DNA of 64,000 bases. Origin: Parerythrobacter lacustris. Lineage in GTDB: Bacteria; Pseudomonadota; Alphaproteobacteria; Sphingomonadales; Sphingomonadaceae. Below the pieces are notes generated by a model. The model worked only from the letters and a program-made list of their open reading frames with translations, made no database searches and had not been told where the DNA came from. Made by a program: the position numbers and the translations under genes. Where the stretch lies: contig NZ_JANKHH010000004.1 of assembly GCF_024626475.1 (NCBI RefSeq), positions 1-64,000 of the forward strand, in the 5' to 3' direction. Numbering within the stretch: position 1 is the first letter of the stretch; every line of letters starts with the position of its first letter. This document shows, piece by piece, positions 8,124 to 16,470 of this stretch.

Positions 8124-8264
8124 ATGAGGAAATTGGACACAGATCCTGAGGGGATCGACGATCCATGGCCGTGCAGAGAGCGCCCCCTATGGGGACACGG
8201 GGAGTTCCCCGATAGCTACATGATCGGTCCCGATTGCGTCTTGCGATGTATCGAAGGGCCCTAG
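8124..8264 (+). CDS. small unknown protein with three cysteines
   Basis: A 46-residue open frame preceded by AAGGAAA seven bases before its ATG. It is acidic at the N-terminus (MRKLDTDPEGIDDPWPC) and has aromatic and cysteine residues towards the end (PLWGHGEFPDSYMIGPDCVLRC). The frame is open further upstream, but that part overlaps a plausible minus-strand frame and has no start signal. It is followed after 41 bases by a second, glycine/cysteine-rich peptide gene on the same strand, and both lie in the AT-rich island. No function can be assigned; translation is inferred only from the ribosome-binding site and the composition. Confidence 0.4.
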   Translation: MRKLDTDPEGIDDPWPCRERPLWGHGEFPDSYMIGPDCVLRCIEGP

Positions 8265-8305
8265 AGAATAGTATGTTTGTATTTTTTCCCATAGGAGTTC
8301 GAAAA

Positions 8306-8419
8306 ATGAACAAGTTCTTCAATGATTTCCAACCCGGTCCTACCTGTCTTCGTGGCGGATGTGATGGAGATGGCAGCTGCGGCGACGGCCAAAGCGGCGG
8401 GGTCGGCTGCGGTCACTGA
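8306..8419 (+). CDS. glycine/cysteine-rich micropeptide (RiPP-precursor-like)
   Basis: 37 residues. GGAG sits eight bases before the ATG, a good ribosome-binding site. The first twelve residues (MNKFFNDFQPGP) form a leader-like polar/aromatic segment, and the rest is almost entirely Gly, Cys, Asp, Ser and Gln: CLRGGCDGDGSCGDG, then a Gly-rich tail with a fourth Cys (GVGCGH). Such a two-part layout is seen in ribosomally made, modified peptides and in some metal-binding microproteins. No maturase, transporter or protease gene lies nearby, so a modified-peptide role is speculative. A long hairpin follows 20 bases after the stop. Confidence 0.45.
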   Translation: MNKFFNDFQPGPTCLRGGCDGDGSCGDGQSGGVGCGH

Positions 8420-8439
8420 ATCGAGAGGTCGAATTAACC

Positions 8440-8470
8440 GGAGCGCCTCTAGCACGGCTAGGGGCGCTCC
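8440..8470 (+). terminator. strong hairpin after the micropeptide gene
   Basis: GGAGCGCCTCTAGC pairs with GCTAGGGGCGCTCC over 14 bp (one G-U pair) around a three-base loop. It lies 20 bases after the micropeptide stop. A T-tract is absent, so termination is likely but not certain; it may also protect the 3' end. Confidence 0.6.
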
Positions 8471-8763
8471 TACGCATCTATTGAGCGAAACTCACGGCAG
8501 ATTTCAGGATCAATGCAGAGTCTAGATCGGTGAACTCCAAGGTGCGCGGCTGACAGCGGTAGGTGCAAACAGAATTGATATGAAAGCAATCAGCTTCGGA
8601 AGCTCAGTGTTGCAAAGAATCCGTACCATGAAGGTCCAACCCATCTTACTATCGGCTACGCCATGGAAATGCCTCGGCCAGTTAAGTCATTGAGTTAGTT
8701 TGAAATAGCACTGCGATAGCGCCACCGACCTCTCCGCCGCCCTTCCACCAGGACCCCACAACC
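8471..8763. other. gene-free right part of the AT-rich island
   Basis: No credible open frame, repeat or RNA gene is visible between the hairpin at 8440-8470 and the acetyltransferase start at 8764. Composition rises towards the core value near 8700, which is the likely right boundary of the island. Confidence 0.5.
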
Positions 8764-9264
8764 ATGCTAATCCGAGACGAGCACCCCGCAGACGCTCCCG
8801 CGATTTCCGCCATCACCACCGCCGCCTTCGCGACCATGCCGTTCAGTGACGGGGATGAGGCCGAGCTGGTCGAGCGGCTGCGGGCGAGCGGTGGGCTGGC
8901 GGTCTCGCTGGTCGCCGAGGAGGGCGGGGAGGTGGTCGGCCATATCGCTTTCTCGCCGGCGTGGATCGGGGGCGAGGCGGGGCCGTGGTACCAGCTGGCG
9001 CCGGTCTCGGTGCGGCCTGACTTGCACCGGCGGGGGATCGGCTCGGCGCTGGTCCGGGCCGGGCTGGACCGGCTGCGCGCGCTGGGCGCGGAGGCGTGCC
9101 TGGTGCTCGGCCATGCGGAGTATTATCCGCGCTTCGGCTTCGTCAGCACGCCGTTGGTCTCCGACCGCTATCCGGAGCAAAACCCCAATTTCATGTGCCT
9201 CACCCTCAGCGGCGAAACGCCCGCGGGCAAGGTGACCTACCACCCGGCCTTCGGGGAAGGCTGA
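8764..9264 (+). CDS. GNAT-family N-acetyltransferase
   Basis: 166 residues, close to the YhbS type. The acetyl-CoA-binding motif A is visible as PVSVRPDLHRRGIGSALV (R/Q-x-x-G-x-G/A), and a C-terminal segment YYPRFGF is conserved in this subgroup. The enzyme transfers an acetyl group from acetyl-CoA to an amine, but neither the substrate nor a pathway follows from the context. It converges with the KtrA gene, separated by 22 bases. Confidence 0.85.
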   Translation: MLIRDEHPADAPAISAITTAAFATMPFSDGDEAELVERLRASGGLAVSLVAEEGGEVVGHIAFSPAWIGGEAGPWYQLAPVSVRPDLHRRGIGSALVRAGLDRLRALGAEACLVLGHAEYYPRFGFVSTPLVSDRYPEQNPNFMCLTLSGETPAGKVTYHPAFGEG

Positions 9265-9286
9265 AGCGCGCGCGCAGGCAGGGACG

Positions 9287-9931
9287 TTACATCGCGGAGA
9301 AGCGTTCGAGATCGGCGATTTTGCCCAACACCACCAGCTCGTCATCGGGGAAGATGATCGTGTCGGGCACCGCGTGGATGAAGTTCTCGCCCTTGCGTTT
9401 CACCCCGACCACGGTGACTTCGTATTTCTTGCGGCAGGCGCTGGTGACCAGCGGCAGGCCGACGATCGGCTCGGGCGCTTTCAGCCGAGCGATGGCGAAT
9501 TCGTCGTCGAAGGCGATGAAATCGAGCAGGCGTTCGTTGAGCAGATGCGCCACGCGCTCGCCCATCCGCTGTTCGGGGAACACGACATGCGCCGCGCCGA
9601 TCCGCTCGAGGATGGCGGCGTGCTTGTCGTTGGTCGCCTTGGCCCAGATGTTTGAGAGGCCGAGGTCGGACAGCGCGAGAACGGTCAGCACGCTCGCCTC
9701 GATGTCGGTCCCGATGGCGACGACCGCGGCGGCGAAGTCGCGCACGCCCAGCTTCTCCAGCGTCGCGGCATCGGTGCAGTCGGCCTCGACCACGGTGGTC
9801 AGGTCGCGCGAGAACTCCTGCACCAGCAGCGGGTCCATGTCCGCTCCGAGCACCTCGTGACCCATGCGTTCGAGCGTGCGCGCGACGGCGCCGCCGAACC
9901 GGCCGAGGCCGACAACGAGGACGGGTTTCAA
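9287..9931 (-). CDS. potassium uptake regulator KtrA/TrkA-type (RCK protein)
   Basis: 214-residue cytosolic RCK subunit gating a KtrB/TrkH-type channel. An N-terminal Rossmann domain with the nucleotide-binding GLGRFG motif (VLVVGLGRFGGAVA, residues 4-17) and the acidic end of strand 2 (GADMD) would bind NAD(H) or ATP/ADP; a C-terminal TrkA-C domain (about residues 140-214, IVGLPLVTS...DDELVVLGK) follows. I take the TTG at 9931 as start because homologues begin MKPVLV; the reading frame extends upstream through the KtrB gene without another suitable start. Only four bases separate it from the KtrB stop codon, so the two form an operon. Confidence 0.88.
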   Translation of the reverse strand: MKPVLVVGLGRFGGAVARTLERMGHEVLGADMDPLLVQEFSRDLTTVVEADCTDAATLEKLGVRDFAAAVVAIGTDIEASVLTVLALSDLGLSNIWAKATNDKHAAILERIGAAHVVFPEQRMGERVAHLLNERLLDFIAFDDEFAIARLKAPEPIVGLPLVTSACRKKYEVTVVGVKRKGENFIHAVPDTIIFPDDELVVLGKIADLERFSAM

Positions 9932-9935
9932 TGTA

Positions 9936-11264
9936 TCAGCCGACAATCGGGTTCTCCTCGGCAAAGCGGTAGGGGCGCTCGCGCCTTCCGAGCGCAAGTG
10001 CAGTGGCGACGGTGATGGTTCCCACCCGCCCAATGAACATCAGCGCGATGATCACGAGCTGCGCGCTCGGCGGCAGGTCGGCGGTGATCCCGGTCGACAT
10101 GCCGACGGTGGCGAAGGCGGAGATGCATTCGAACAGCACTTCCTCCAGCGGGAGGGTGGTAATCGAGGCGATATAGGTCGTCGCGCCGAACACCAGCGCG
10201 CCGGCCAGCGCGGTGATCGCCAGCGCCTGCCGCTCGACCGCATGGCCGAAGCGGCGGCCGAACATGCCCGCATCGCGGCGGCCGAGGATTTCCGACAGCA
10301 CGATCGCGAACAGCACGGCGAAGGTCGTCACCTTGATCCCGCCCGCGGTGCCGGCGCTGCCGCCGCCGATGAACATCAGGAAATAGTTCGCCATCAGCGT
10401 TTCCTGCTCGAAACTGCCGACGTCGAGGCTGTTGAACCCGGCGGTGCGCGGCATGACCGAATGGAAAGCGGCGTTGAGGATCTTGGAGCCGAGGCTCATC
10501 GGCCCGAGCGTGGCGGGATTGTCCCACTCCATCGCCAGCATTGCGGCGAAACCCGCCACCAGCAGGCCGAGGGTGGCGGTGACCGTCATCTTGGTGTGCA
10601 GCGACCAGCGCCGCCAGTCCATGCGCCTGGCGCGGAAATCCTGAAACACCGGAAAGCCGAGCGCGCCGAGGATGATCGAGAGCATGATCGGGCCGAGGAT
10701 GACGGGATCGCTCTGGTAACTCATCACACTGTCCGAGAAACTAGAAAATCCGGCATTGTTGAACGCGCTGACCGAATGGAACACGCCGTGCCACAGCGCT
10801 TCGCCCGGCGGCATGCCGTAGGAAAAGGCGAATTGCAGCGTGAGGATCAGCGCGACCAGCCCCTCGACTACCAGCGTGATCGCCAGCACCAGCTTGAGCA
10901 CCGAGGCGGTGTCGCCGGTCTCGAGCCGGCTTCGCTCGACTTGCGTCGCTATCCGCTGGCGCAGGCCGAAGCTGCGCCCCGCCATCAGCCCGAACAGCGT
11001 CGCGGCGGTCATGATCCCGAACCCGCCGATCTGGAACAGCAGCAGGATGACGACCTGGCCGAACGGCGACCAGTAGGTCGGGGTGTCGGTGACGATCAGC
11101 CCGGTGACCGACACCGCCGAGGTCGCGGTGAACAGCGCGGTGAGCAGCGGCGCTGCATCCTCGCCCGCAGTCGCGATCGGCAGGCTGAGCAGCGCGGTGC
11201 CGATCAGGATGGCCGCGAGAAACAACAGGGGGATCAGCCGAATCGGATCGCGCAGCGCTCGCAT
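9936..11264 (-). CDS. potassium uptake channel subunit KtrB/TrkH-type
   Basis: 442-residue inner membrane protein made of four pore-repeat units. The selectivity-filter-like loops are visible, for example TATSAVSVTGLIVTD in the first repeat and AFNNAGFSSFSD in the second, and GGGSAGTAGGIKVTTF in the last, each with the conserved glycine that replaces GYG of K+ channels. It imports K+ driven by the membrane potential and is gated by the KtrA product encoded immediately downstream. The ATG at 11264 gives the usual KtrB N-terminus (MRALRDPIRLIPLLF); a TTG 57 bases upstream would add an improbable extension. Confidence 0.9.
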   Translation of the reverse strand: MRALRDPIRLIPLLFLAAILIGTALLSLPIATAGEDAAPLLTALFTATSAVSVTGLIVTDTPTYWSPFGQVVILLLFQIGGFGIMTAATLFGLMAGRSFGLRQRIATQVERSRLETGDTASVLKLVLAITLVVEGLVALILTLQFAFSYGMPPGEALWHGVFHSVSAFNNAGFSSFSDSVMSYQSDPVILGPIMLSIILGALGFPVFQDFRARRMDWRRWSLHTKMTVTATLGLLVAGFAAMLAMEWDNPATLGPMSLGSKILNAAFHSVMPRTAGFNSLDVGSFEQETLMANYFLMFIGGGSAGTAGGIKVTTFAVLFAIVLSEILGRRDAGMFGRRFGHAVERQALAITALAGALVFGATTYIASITTLPLEEVLFECISAFATVGMSTGITADLPPSAQLVIIALMFIGRVGTITVATALALGRRERPYRFAEENPIVG

Positions 11265-11336
11265 CGGGGGCCTACTGCGCGCGCCCGCAACGCCGGTAAA
11301 GCGAATTGTCCGTTCCCCCAAGCGCCACGCGAAAGC

Positions 11337-12263
11337 CTACTGGCAATCGGGCGAATTGGGGTTCTGGCGGCAGTATGCGTCATCCGCTGTGGGATTGGTC
11401 GGGGTGGTATTGGTCGTGCCCGGATCGTCGTCGCCGTCGCTCAGGATCGCGACGCCGACCGCGATTCCCGCAGCGATCCCCAGCGCGGGGAGCAGCTTTT
11501 CGAGCGGGCCCTTGCCGTTCGCCCGCGCGACATTGGGGGCGAGCAGGTCCTGCACCCGCGAAAGCCCCGCGGGCGAGATGCGGAACGGGCCGATCGGTTC
11601 GGCTCCCGAGCGCGGGATATAGGCGGCGAAGGATGGCGCGGTGAGCGAGACGGTCTGCGTCGCCCCCGTCACATCCGCCGCGCCGACCGACAGGCCGCCT
11701 TCGGTCGCCGCGCCGGGTCCGCGCAGCACCACCAGCATGGCGCTGTCTTCGTCATGCCGTACCTTGCCGATCGCTTCTTCGTCCTTGGCGATCTCGACCG
11801 CGTTCTCGCCGACTACGATATCGACCGCAGTCCCGCGAATGCCGATCGAGCCGGAGGGCGAATTGAGCCGCCCGCCGGAGCGCGCGTCGCGGCGGCCCGA
11901 CATGAAGCGGAACGCACCCTTGGCAATCCCGACGCTGAAGTTGCGCCCTTCGCTCGGGTCGTAGACGAAGCGGTCGATGGTCAGCCGCGACTTGCTGCCC
12001 ATCGTCAGGCTCGACCGGTCGAGCAGCAGGATCTGCAGCTTGCTCTTCGATCCGGTGCGCACGGTGTCACCCCAGGCGAAGCGTTGCTGCAAGCGGATCT
12101 TCTTTGGCTTGGGCGTCTGCGCATTGCTCAGCGTTACTTCGCCGGTGACGGTCGAAGCGGTGCCGACCTGCACCGCCTGCGAGGCAGCAGGGCCGGCCAC
12201 CAGGGTAAATCCGGTCAGCGCGGCGATGGCGAGTCGCAGGCGGGGGAAGCGGTGCAGCAGCAT
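11337..12263 (-). CDS. secreted FecR-domain protein
   Basis: 308 residues with a signal peptide (about 1-30, ending PAASQA). Residues about 33-155 form a FecR domain: the GEVTLSN start, a WGDTVRTGSKSKLQILLLDRSSLTMG core and the SPSGSIGIRGTAVDI strand. This is the exported FecR type, not the inner-membrane anti-sigma regulator; such proteins are structural or stress-linked and of unknown mechanism. A C-terminal membrane-like helix (LLPALGIAAGIAVGVAILS) and a low-complexity Thr/Pro tail with Cys (NPNSPDCQ) follow. It is the second gene of a pair: its ATG lies three bases after the stop of the upstream TPR gene. Confidence 0.82.
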   Translation of the reverse strand: MLLHRFPRLRLAIAALTGFTLVAGPAASQAVQVGTASTVTGEVTLSNAQTPKPKKIRLQQRFAWGDTVRTGSKSKLQILLLDRSSLTMGSKSRLTIDRFVYDPSEGRNFSVGIAKGAFRFMSGRRDARSGGRLNSPSGSIGIRGTAVDIVVGENAVEIAKDEEAIGKVRHDEDSAMLVVLRGPGAATEGGLSVGAADVTGATQTVSLTAPSFAAYIPRSGAEPIGPFRISPAGLSRVQDLLAPNVARANGKGPLEKLLPALGIAAGIAVGVAILSDGDDDPGTTNTTPTNPTADDAYCRQNPNSPDCQ

Positions 12264-12266
12264 GGC

Positions 12267-12635
12267 TCAGTTCCCCGCTTCGCTGAAGCCGCATTGCGCC
12301 AGTGCCTCGGCCCATTGTGCGTCGGAATATTTCTTGCGCCGGAGCTTGTCGAACTCGACCGCCGCGCCGAGCTTGTCGTCCACCCGGCACAGGTAGACCG
12401 CGTGGAGCAGCCGCGCGGGGTCGGACTTGGGATGCACCGCGAGCACCCGCTCGAGCGTCGCCAGCGCATCGAGGAATTCGCCCCGCGCCGCCTGCTGCTG
12501 TGCGAGCTGGATGCCGAGCGCTTCGTCCTGCGAGGTTTGCGCCAGTGCGTCGAGCTCCTCGAGCGTTTCGGCCGCAGCAGGTGCGGCGAGCAGGGCGAGG
12601 GCGCACGCACTCAGCCGGATCACATTTAGCAGCAT
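12267..12635 (-). CDS. small secreted TPR-like protein
   Basis: 122 residues: signal peptide (MLLNVIRLSACALALLAAP, cleavage after AAA), then one or two tetratricopeptide-like helical pairs (DEALGIQLAQQQAARGEFLDAL and LERVLAVHPKSDPARLLHAV). It precedes the FecR gene with a three-base gap, so the two are co-transcribed and probably work together in the periplasm, the TPR helices perhaps holding the FecR protein. No enzymatic feature is seen. Confidence 0.75.
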   Translation of the reverse strand: MLLNVIRLSACALALLAAPAAAETLEELDALAQTSQDEALGIQLAQQQAARGEFLDALATLERVLAVHPKSDPARLLHAVYLCRVDDKLGAAVEFDKLRRKKYSDAQWAEALAQCGFSEAGN

Positions 12636-12711
12636 ATTCGCGACTCCCCCGATCAGGCGCGAAGTCTATCACCCGCGTGCGCGCCGGGGAAGGGCGAGCT
12701 CGGCTGCCGGG

Positions 12712-13977
12712 TCAGGGCCGGGTCTGCCCGCTGCCGTGGACGAGATATTTGAAGCTGCACAATTGCTCCAGCCCGACCGGGCCGCGCGCGTGCATCTTGC
12801 CGGTGGCGATGCCTATCTCCGCGCCCATGCCGAATTCGCCGCCGTCGGCGAACTGGGTGCTGGCGTTGTGCATCACGATCGCGCTGTCGACCGCAGTCAT
12901 GAAGCGGCGCGCGGCCTCGGCGTCTTCGGCAAGGATGGTTTCGGTGTGATGGCTGCCGTGGGTTTCGACCCAGTCGATCGCCTGGTCGATGCCCTCGACC
13001 AGTTTCACGCTGAGGATCGCCTCGAGATATTCGGTTTCCCAGTCAGCCTCGCTTGCGGGGACGAGCCGGACATCAAGCGCACAGGCTTCCGCGTCGCCGC
13101 GCAGCTCGCAGTCGGCGGCGATGGCTTCGGCGAGGGCAGGGACGAAATCCGGCGCAATCGCCCGGTCCACCACCAGGCTTTCGAGCGCGCCGCAGACGCC
13201 CAGCCGGCGCAGCTTGGCGTTGCGGATGACCTCGATCGCCTTGGCGATATCGGCGCTGGCATGGACATAGGCGTGGCAATTGCCGTCGAGGTGCAGCAGC
13301 GTCGGAACGCTGGCCTGGTCGCGCACCAGCTCGACGAGCCCGCGCCCGCCGCGGGGGATCACCAGGTCGATGTATTCGTCCGCCTTGAGCAGCGCGGCGA
13401 CGGCGTCGCGGCTGGTCGTCTGCACGGTTTGCACCGCATCCTCGGGCAGGCCCGCTTCCTTGAGTCCGGTGCGCATGCAGGCGACGATTTCGCGGGTCGA
13501 ATACCGGCTTTCGCTCCCGCCGCGCAGGATCACCGCATTGCCGCTCTTGAGGCACAGCGCGCTGGCATCCGCGCCGACATTGGGGCGCGATTCGTAGATC
13601 ATGCCGATCACCCCGATCGGCACCGCGACGCGCTCGATCGTGAGGCCGTTGGGCCGCTCGAACGTCGCCAGCACGCGCCCGACGGGATCGGGCAGTTCGG
13701 CGATCTCCTCCAGCGCGGTGGCCATCGCTTCGACCCGCGCCTCGTCGAGCAGTAGACGGTCGATGAAGCTGGCAGGCTTCAAGCCTTCGACGCTTGCGAC
13801 ATCGGCCGCATTGGCTTCGACAATCGCTCGCGTGCCCTCGCGCAAGGCCTTCGCCGCTTCTCGCAGAGCAAGGTTCTTGGTGTCGGTGCTGGCCGCCATC
13901 AGCGCGCGCGCGGCGGTCCGGGCACGGGTGCCCAGCTGGCGGATATGGATCGCGGGATCGAGGGTCTGGTCGTTCAT
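12712..13977 (-). CDS. proA: gamma-glutamyl phosphate reductase
   Basis: Second step of proline synthesis: NADPH reduces gamma-glutamyl phosphate to glutamate-5-semialdehyde. The 421-residue protein has the family length and motifs, including the NADP-binding region [23 protein letters not shown], the catalytic cysteine in [11 protein letters not shown], and the C-terminal [26 protein letters not shown] signature. GGAAGAG precedes the ATG at 13977 by about eight bases; a longer frame to 14013 lacks the ribosome-binding site. proB, its usual partner, is not in the window, and no operon is formed here. Confidence 0.96.
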   Translation of the reverse strand: MNDQTLDPAIHIRQLGTRARTAARALMAASTDTKNLALREAAKALREGTRAIVEANAADVASVEGLKPASFIDRLLLDEARVEAMATALEEIAELPDPVGRVLATFERPNGLTIERVAVPIGVIGMIYESRPNVGADASALCLKSGNAVILRGGSESRYSTREIVACMRTGLKEAGLPEDAVQTVQTTSRDAVAALLKADEYIDLVIPRGGRGLVELVRDQASVPTLLHLDGNCHAYVHASADIAKAIEVIRNAKLRRLGVCGALESLVVDRAIAPDFVPALAEAIAADCELRGDAEACALDVRLVPASEADWETEYLEAILSVKLVEGIDQAIDWVETHGSHHTETILAEDAEAARRFMTAVDSAIVMHNASTQFADGGEFGMGAEIGIATGKMHARGPVGLEQLCSFKYLVHGSGQTRP

Positions 13978-14137
13978 GGCGTGCTCTTCCTGCTCCATAG
14001 CATAGGCCGGCACCCGAAGCGCGCGACAAACAAAAACCTATCCCGCTGCAAGCTGGCGGCATGGCCCCTGCACGGCTGTGGGCGCCGTGCGCAACTTCAC
14101 TTGGCGTTCAGCGAGGGCGCGGTTATAGGCTCGGTCC

Positions 14138-14941
14138 ATGATCAGTCTCCCGCGCGTTTCGCCCAAGGCCGCCCTGCTCAGCATCGGCTGCGCTTCCACC
14201 CTCCTGCTGTCGGCCTGCGCCGGCGGCAGTGACGGACCGCAAGACACCGCCTATGTCGCGCGCGACGTGGAATCGCTCTACTTCGAAGCCAAGAGGCGGC
14301 TCGATACCGGCAATGCGCCGCTCGCCGCCGCGCTGTTCGACGAGACCGAGCGGCAGCATCCCTATTCGCCCTGGGCCCGCCGCGCCCAGCTGATGAGCGC
14401 CTTCAGCTATTACGTCGCACGCGATTACAACAAATCGATCCAGAGCGCGCAGCGCTTCCTGTCGATCCACCCGGGGAATAAAGATGCCCCGTATGCCTAC
14501 TACCTGATCGCGCTGAGCTACTACGAGCAGATCAGCGACGTCACCCGCGACCAGAAGATCACCGACCAGGCGCGCGCCGCGCTGACCGAGGTCAACCGCC
14601 GCTTCCCGCAGAGCGAATATGCCGCCGACGCGCGGCTCAAGCTCGACCTGGTCAACGATCACCTCGCGGGCAAGGAAATGGAAATCGGCCGCTTCTACCA
14701 GCGCTCGGGCCGCTGGCTTGCCGCGCAGCTGCGGTTCCAGAACGTGGTCGATACCTACCAGACCACCAGCCACGCGCCCGAGGCGCTCTACCGGCTGGTC
14801 GAATCCAACCTCGCGCTGGGCATCCCGGAAGAGGCGCAGAAATACGCCGCCGTGCTGGGCGCGAACTATCCGGGCAGCGAGTGGTACGACAAGGCCTACG
14901 ACCTGATGGAAAAGCGCGCCCCGGCGCTCGCCGCGAGCTGA
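14138..14941 (+). CDS. bamD: outer membrane protein assembly factor BamD
   Basis: 267-residue outer membrane lipoprotein of the BAM complex that inserts beta-barrel proteins. The lipobox LLLSAC places the lipidated cysteine at residue 27. The rest is five tandem TPR-like helix pairs; conserved BamD segments include the first repeat (LYFEAKRRLDTGNAPLAAALF), the HPYSPWARRAQLMSAFSYY segment and SEYAADARLKLDLVNDHLAGKEMEIGRFY. Length and order match the family. It starts divergently from proA, separated by 160 bp. Confidence 0.95.
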   Translation: MISLPRVSPKAALLSIGCASTLLLSACAGGSDGPQDTAYVARDVESLYFEAKRRLDTGNAPLAAALFDETERQHPYSPWARRAQLMSAFSYYVARDYNKSIQSAQRFLSIHPGNKDAPYAYYLIALSYYEQISDVTRDQKITDQARAALTEVNRRFPQSEYAADARLKLDLVNDHLAGKEMEIGRFYQRSGRWLAAQLRFQNVVDTYQTTSHAPEALYRLVESNLALGIPEEAQKYAAVLGANYPGSEWYDKAYDLMEKRAPALAAS

Positions 14942-14988
14942 GCATCCTGCCGCGCGCGAAAATTTTTTCGCACCCCCTTGGAACCTTT

Positions 14989-15084
14989 GTCCGCCTCGCC
15001 TATTGAAGGTGTTGCGGACCGGGCCCCTCTGGCAGGCAGTCTTCGGATGCCTGTGATGTCGGACCGCATCGGACAACCGATGCG
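14989..15084 (+). ncRNA. structured leader, candidate RNA element
   Basis: Three possible hairpins follow one another: GTCCGC (14989-14994) with GCGGAC (15014-15019), CAGGCA (15033-15038) with TGCCTG (15048-15053), and an 8-bp stem CGCATCGG/CCGATGCG with a four-base loop (15065-15084). A pyrimidine-rich stretch and a 57-codon gene follow, then the TerC gene. The position upstream of a TerC-type gene would suit a manganese riboswitch, but I do not find the conserved core of the yybP-ykoY class. Function unknown. Confidence 0.35.
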
Positions 15085-15167
15085 CGACTGACGGGCCTAT
15101 CCCCTCCCATTCCCCCTCAGCGCCTTCGGTTGTTCGATCGACACAAGCTTCGATCACGGAGACAACG

Positions 15168-15341
15168 ATGAAGGCCCGATTTTTCAGACTGACCCAGATC
15201 CACCAGCGGATCGATGAGCGCATCCGGCTGGAGCTGCGCAAGCGGCGGCCCGACGTGCAGGCGCTGTCGCACCTCGCGCACAAGGAGCACCGTGTAAAGC
15301 AGGCGCTGCGGCGGCTGCTCGGGGTGCCGCAAGCGGCCTGA
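15168..15341 (+). CDS. small basic DUF465-like protein
   Basis: 57 residues, rich in Arg and Leu, starting MKARFFRLTQIHQRIDERIR. The pattern of a His-Gln-x-x-Asp-x-x-Ile segment followed by charged helices (LSHLAHKEHRVKQALRRLL) resembles the short YdcH/DUF465 family, whose members are small cytosolic helical hairpins of unknown function. GGAG lies six to seven bases before the ATG. It is 52 bases upstream of the TerC gene in the same orientation and could be co-transcribed with it. The opposite-strand frames here are shadows. Confidence 0.6.
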   Translation: MKARFFRLTQIHQRIDERIRLELRKRRPDVQALSHLAHKEHRVKQALRRLLGVPQAA

Positions 15342-15392
15342 CCGCTCGCCTTTCAATTATCACATAAAGACCATCTAGAGGGGTAACACCTG

Positions 15393-16406
15393 ATGGAATT
15401 CCTGTTTGCCGACTGGCTCGGAACCCCGGTGTGGTTCTGGGCCGCCTTCCTCACAATCGTCATCGCGCTGACCGCATTCGATCTCGGCGCACTCCACAAG
15501 GAAGACCGCGAACTCGGCATTGCCGAAAGTCTCAAGCTGTCGGTGTTCTACATCTCGGTCGCGCTGCTGTTCGGCGTCTGGGTGTGGTTCGAGCGCGGGG
15601 CCGAATCCGGCATGGCCTATTTTACCGGCTTCTTCATCGAGAAGGCGCTGTCGATCGACAATGTCTTCGTCATCAGCCTGATCTTTACCTATTTCGCGAT
15701 CCCCGCGAAATACCAGTACCGCGCGCTCTTGTGGGGCATCATGGCGGTGATCGTGCTGCGCGGGCTGATGATCGCCGGCGGCGCGGCGCTGCTCGCCGAG
15801 GCCTACTGGGTGCTCTACATCTTCGCCGCGTTCCTGGTGTTCACCGGCATCAAGATGTTCTTCGTCGGGGATAAGCCGATGGACGTCGGCAACAACCCGG
15901 TGGTCAAGTGGATCAGCCGCCACATGCGGGTGACACCCGAGCTTCACGCGCAGAAGTTTTTCGTGAAAGTGCCCGATGCGAAGACCGGTAGGATGGTCCG
16001 CGCGGCGACCCCGCTGTTCCTCGCGCTGGTGGTGATCAACCTCGCCGACCTCGTCTTCGCGGTCGACAGCGTGCCGGCGATCTTCGCCATCACCACCGAC
16101 ACCTTTATCGTCTACACCAGCAACATCTTCGCGATCCTCGGTTTGCGTGCGCTCTACTTCGCGCTCGCCGCGATGGTCCACCGCTTCCACTATCTGAAAT
16201 ATGCGCTGGCGGCGGTGCTGGTGTTCATCGGCTCGAAGATTTTCGTCAGCGACTTCCTGCTGGGCGAGGACAAGTTCCCCGCGTGGATCAGCCTTGCCGT
16301 CACCGCGGCGCTGATCGCGGCAGGGGTGCTCTATTCGCTGTGGAAGACCAAGGGGCAGGAGGAGCCTGACTGGCCCGCCGTGGAGCCGGAGAGCGCCGAC
16401 AGCTAG
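15393..16406 (+). CDS. TerC-family membrane protein
   Basis: 337 residues with about nine membrane helices. The conserved metal-binding regions of the TerC family are readable: FFIEKALSIDNVFVISLIFTYF-like segment with an acidic Glu and Asp in the membrane, and the second, IN(L)ADLVFAVDSVPAIFAIT, again with Asp. TerC proteins (Alx, MeeF, MeeY) export manganese or calcium, often loading extracytoplasmic enzymes; which ion this copy moves is not decided by the sequence. A good GAGGGG site precedes the ATG. Its upstream region contains several hairpins described separately. GC content is that of the core genome. Confidence 0.88.
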   Translation: MEFLFADWLGTPVWFWAAFLTIVIALTAFDLGALHKEDRELGIAESLKLSVFYISVALLFGVWVWFERGAESGMAYFTGFFIEKALSIDNVFVISLIFTYFAIPAKYQYRALLWGIMAVIVLRGLMIAGGAALLAEAYWVLYIFAAFLVFTGIKMFFVGDKPMDVGNNPVVKWISRHMRVTPELHAQKFFVKVPDAKTGRMVRAATPLFLALVVINLADLVFAVDSVPAIFAITTDTFIVYTSNIFAILGLRALYFALAAMVHRFHYLKYALAAVLVFIGSKIFVSDFLLGEDKFPAWISLAVTAALIAAGVLYSLWKTKGQEEPDWPAVEPESADS

Positions 16407-16470
16407 CTGTTTGCAAAGCGCCAAGAACGGATGACGAACCTGTAGCGATGCTCTAGGGGATGGGTCGGCC

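Noticed and set aside
9864-12629. A 921-codon plus-strand frame across the Ktr and FecR genes
   Set aside because: Composition (Arg, Asp, His and Gln-rich repeats) and antisense position over clear KtrAB and FecR genes mark it as a shadow.
14956-14971. A terminator after bamD (GCGAAAATTTTTTCGC)
   Set aside because: The palindrome has virtually no loop and its stem is A/T-rich, so a stable terminator is doubtful.
14942-15392. A yybP-ykoY (manganese) riboswitch upstream of terC
   Set aside because: The conserved core of the class (the GGGGAGUA start and the GCAAGACC-like segment) could not be found, though hairpins are present.
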